From an uncultured Novosphingobium sp. (GTDB taxonomy: Bacteria; Pseudomonadota; Alphaproteobacteria; Sphingomonadales; Sphingomonadaceae), in NCBI GenBank assembly GCA_938005655.1, contig CALLNA010000202.1, positions 1-5,432 of the forward strand: a stretch of 5,432 bases of DNA, written 5' to 3'. Within the stretch, counting starts at the first letter, position 1. Every line of letters starts with the position of its first letter. This document shows, one piece after another, positions 5,221-5,432 of this stretch. A program made the translations under genes and the position numbers. The notes under the pieces were generated by a model that worked only from the letters and a program-made list of their open reading frames with translations, made no database searches and was not told the DNA's origin.

Positions 5221-5288
5221 GATATCTAGTGGTGTGGCGAAGCGGACTCGGCGACCGAAAAAATATTTCAGGCGGGCGGCTGTCGCGC

Positions 5289-5432
5289 TCAGATGCCGGG
5301 GTCGATCCCCGTCATTTCGACCGACAGGTCCCACAGCCGCCGCGCCAGGGCCGGGTCCCGTGCCTGGGGAGTGCGGCTCGCCTCGCCCGAGGGACCGCGC
5401 CTCTCGCGCCAGCCGGTCGGACCGTAGTAGCC
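5289..5432 (-). CDS. Short-chain dehydrogenase/oxidoreductase, C-terminal end only
   Basis: The last 47 codons and stop of a minus-strand gene enter from the right edge. The protein reads GYYGPTGWRERRG, then a charged segment, then ARDPALARRLWDLSVEMTG and a short tail. This pattern (YYGP-x-G, a variable stretch, then ARD-x-x-LA-x-RLW-x-x-S-x-x-x-TG) is the C-terminus typical of long SDR oxidoreductases related to retinol and protochlorophyllide reductases. The catalytic part is outside the window, so cofactor and substrate cannot be judged. The gene points toward ccrM on the same strand, 238 bp away. The size of that gap and its regulatory content suggest ccrM has its own promoter. The family call rests on the tail motif only. 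Confidence 0.7.
   Translation of the reverse strand, partial: GYYGPTGWRERRGPSGEASRTPQARDPALARRLWDLSVEMTGIDPGI

Larger units (their letters stand above)
5086..5249. promoter_or_regulatory. Cluster of seven GANTC methylation sites upstream of ccrM
   Basis: GANTC occurs at 5086-5090, 5097-5101, 5154-5158, 5177-5181, 5196-5200, 5216-5220 and 5245-5249. The remaining ~5.27 kb has only six by my reading. Six of the seven are the hexamer GAGTCC (four on plus, two on minus), which I find nowhere else in the window. The two nearest the gene are exactly 11 bp apart. Caulobacter ccrM is known to carry GANTC sites in its leader whose methylation lowers expression, so an autoregulatory role is a fair inference. 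Where the transcription start lies is not visible, so I cannot say which sites are in the leader. No clear -10 element stands out. Confidence 0.75.

Noticed and set aside
5253..5272. AT-rich tract with an A6 run (T6 on the minus strand) after the SDR gene as an intrinsic terminator
   Set aside because: I found no convincing GC-rich stem immediately upstream on the minus strand; it could equally be a promoter-proximal AT element.
5146..5334. A 62-codon minus-strand frame spanning the ccrM upstream region and the SDR end
   Set aside because: It overlaps the real 3' end of the SDR gene in another frame and the GANTC cluster, and has no plausible ribosome binding site or motif.

Overview
The window looks like an ordinary chromosomal segment of a GC-rich alphaproteobacterium, most likely a sphingomonad. 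Three things point there. It carries a CcrM-type cell-cycle adenine methyltransferase with its C-terminal RAMA domain. It has a tiny aa3-type cytochrome oxidase subunit IV gene directly ahead of a transhydrogenase gene. It also has a 30-bp perfect inverted repeat built on CCCTGAACTTGTTTCAGGG, which I recall as a dispersed palindrome of sphingomonad genomes. I see no phage, insertion sequence, CRISPR array or RNA gene.

Layout, left to right. Positions 1-285 (minus strand) hold the 5' end of pntAA, preceded 3 nt upstream by the 41-residue aa3 oxidase subunit IV gene. Positions 286-460 are a divergent intergenic region with a candidate minus-strand promoter, a short hairpin and a CtrA-like box. 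Positions 461-2669 (plus strand) hold an orphan NtrC-family response regulator followed 19 nt later by a short-chain dehydrogenase. folP (2666-3769, minus) converges on the dehydrogenase with overlapping stop codons. Upstream of folP, positions 3770-3901 contain the 30-bp inverted repeat. ccrM occupies 3902-5050 (minus). Its 238-bp upstream region (5051-5288) is packed with the enzyme's own GANTC target sites and a CtrA-like box. The window ends in the 3' end of a second SDR gene (5289-5432, minus).

The most notable points are regulatory. Seven GANTC sites fall within 164 bp in front of ccrM, against six in the other ~5.3 kb, and six of the seven are the same hexamer GAGTCC. Together with a TTGA-N7-TTAACC box, this suggests CtrA control combined with methylation feedback, as known for Caulobacter ccrM but with more sites. 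Second, the NtrC-like regulator has GAFPGA in place of GAFTGA and lacks both arginine-finger residues, so it may not be a conventional sigma-54 activator. I did not find a wholly new gene system here; the genes belong to known families.
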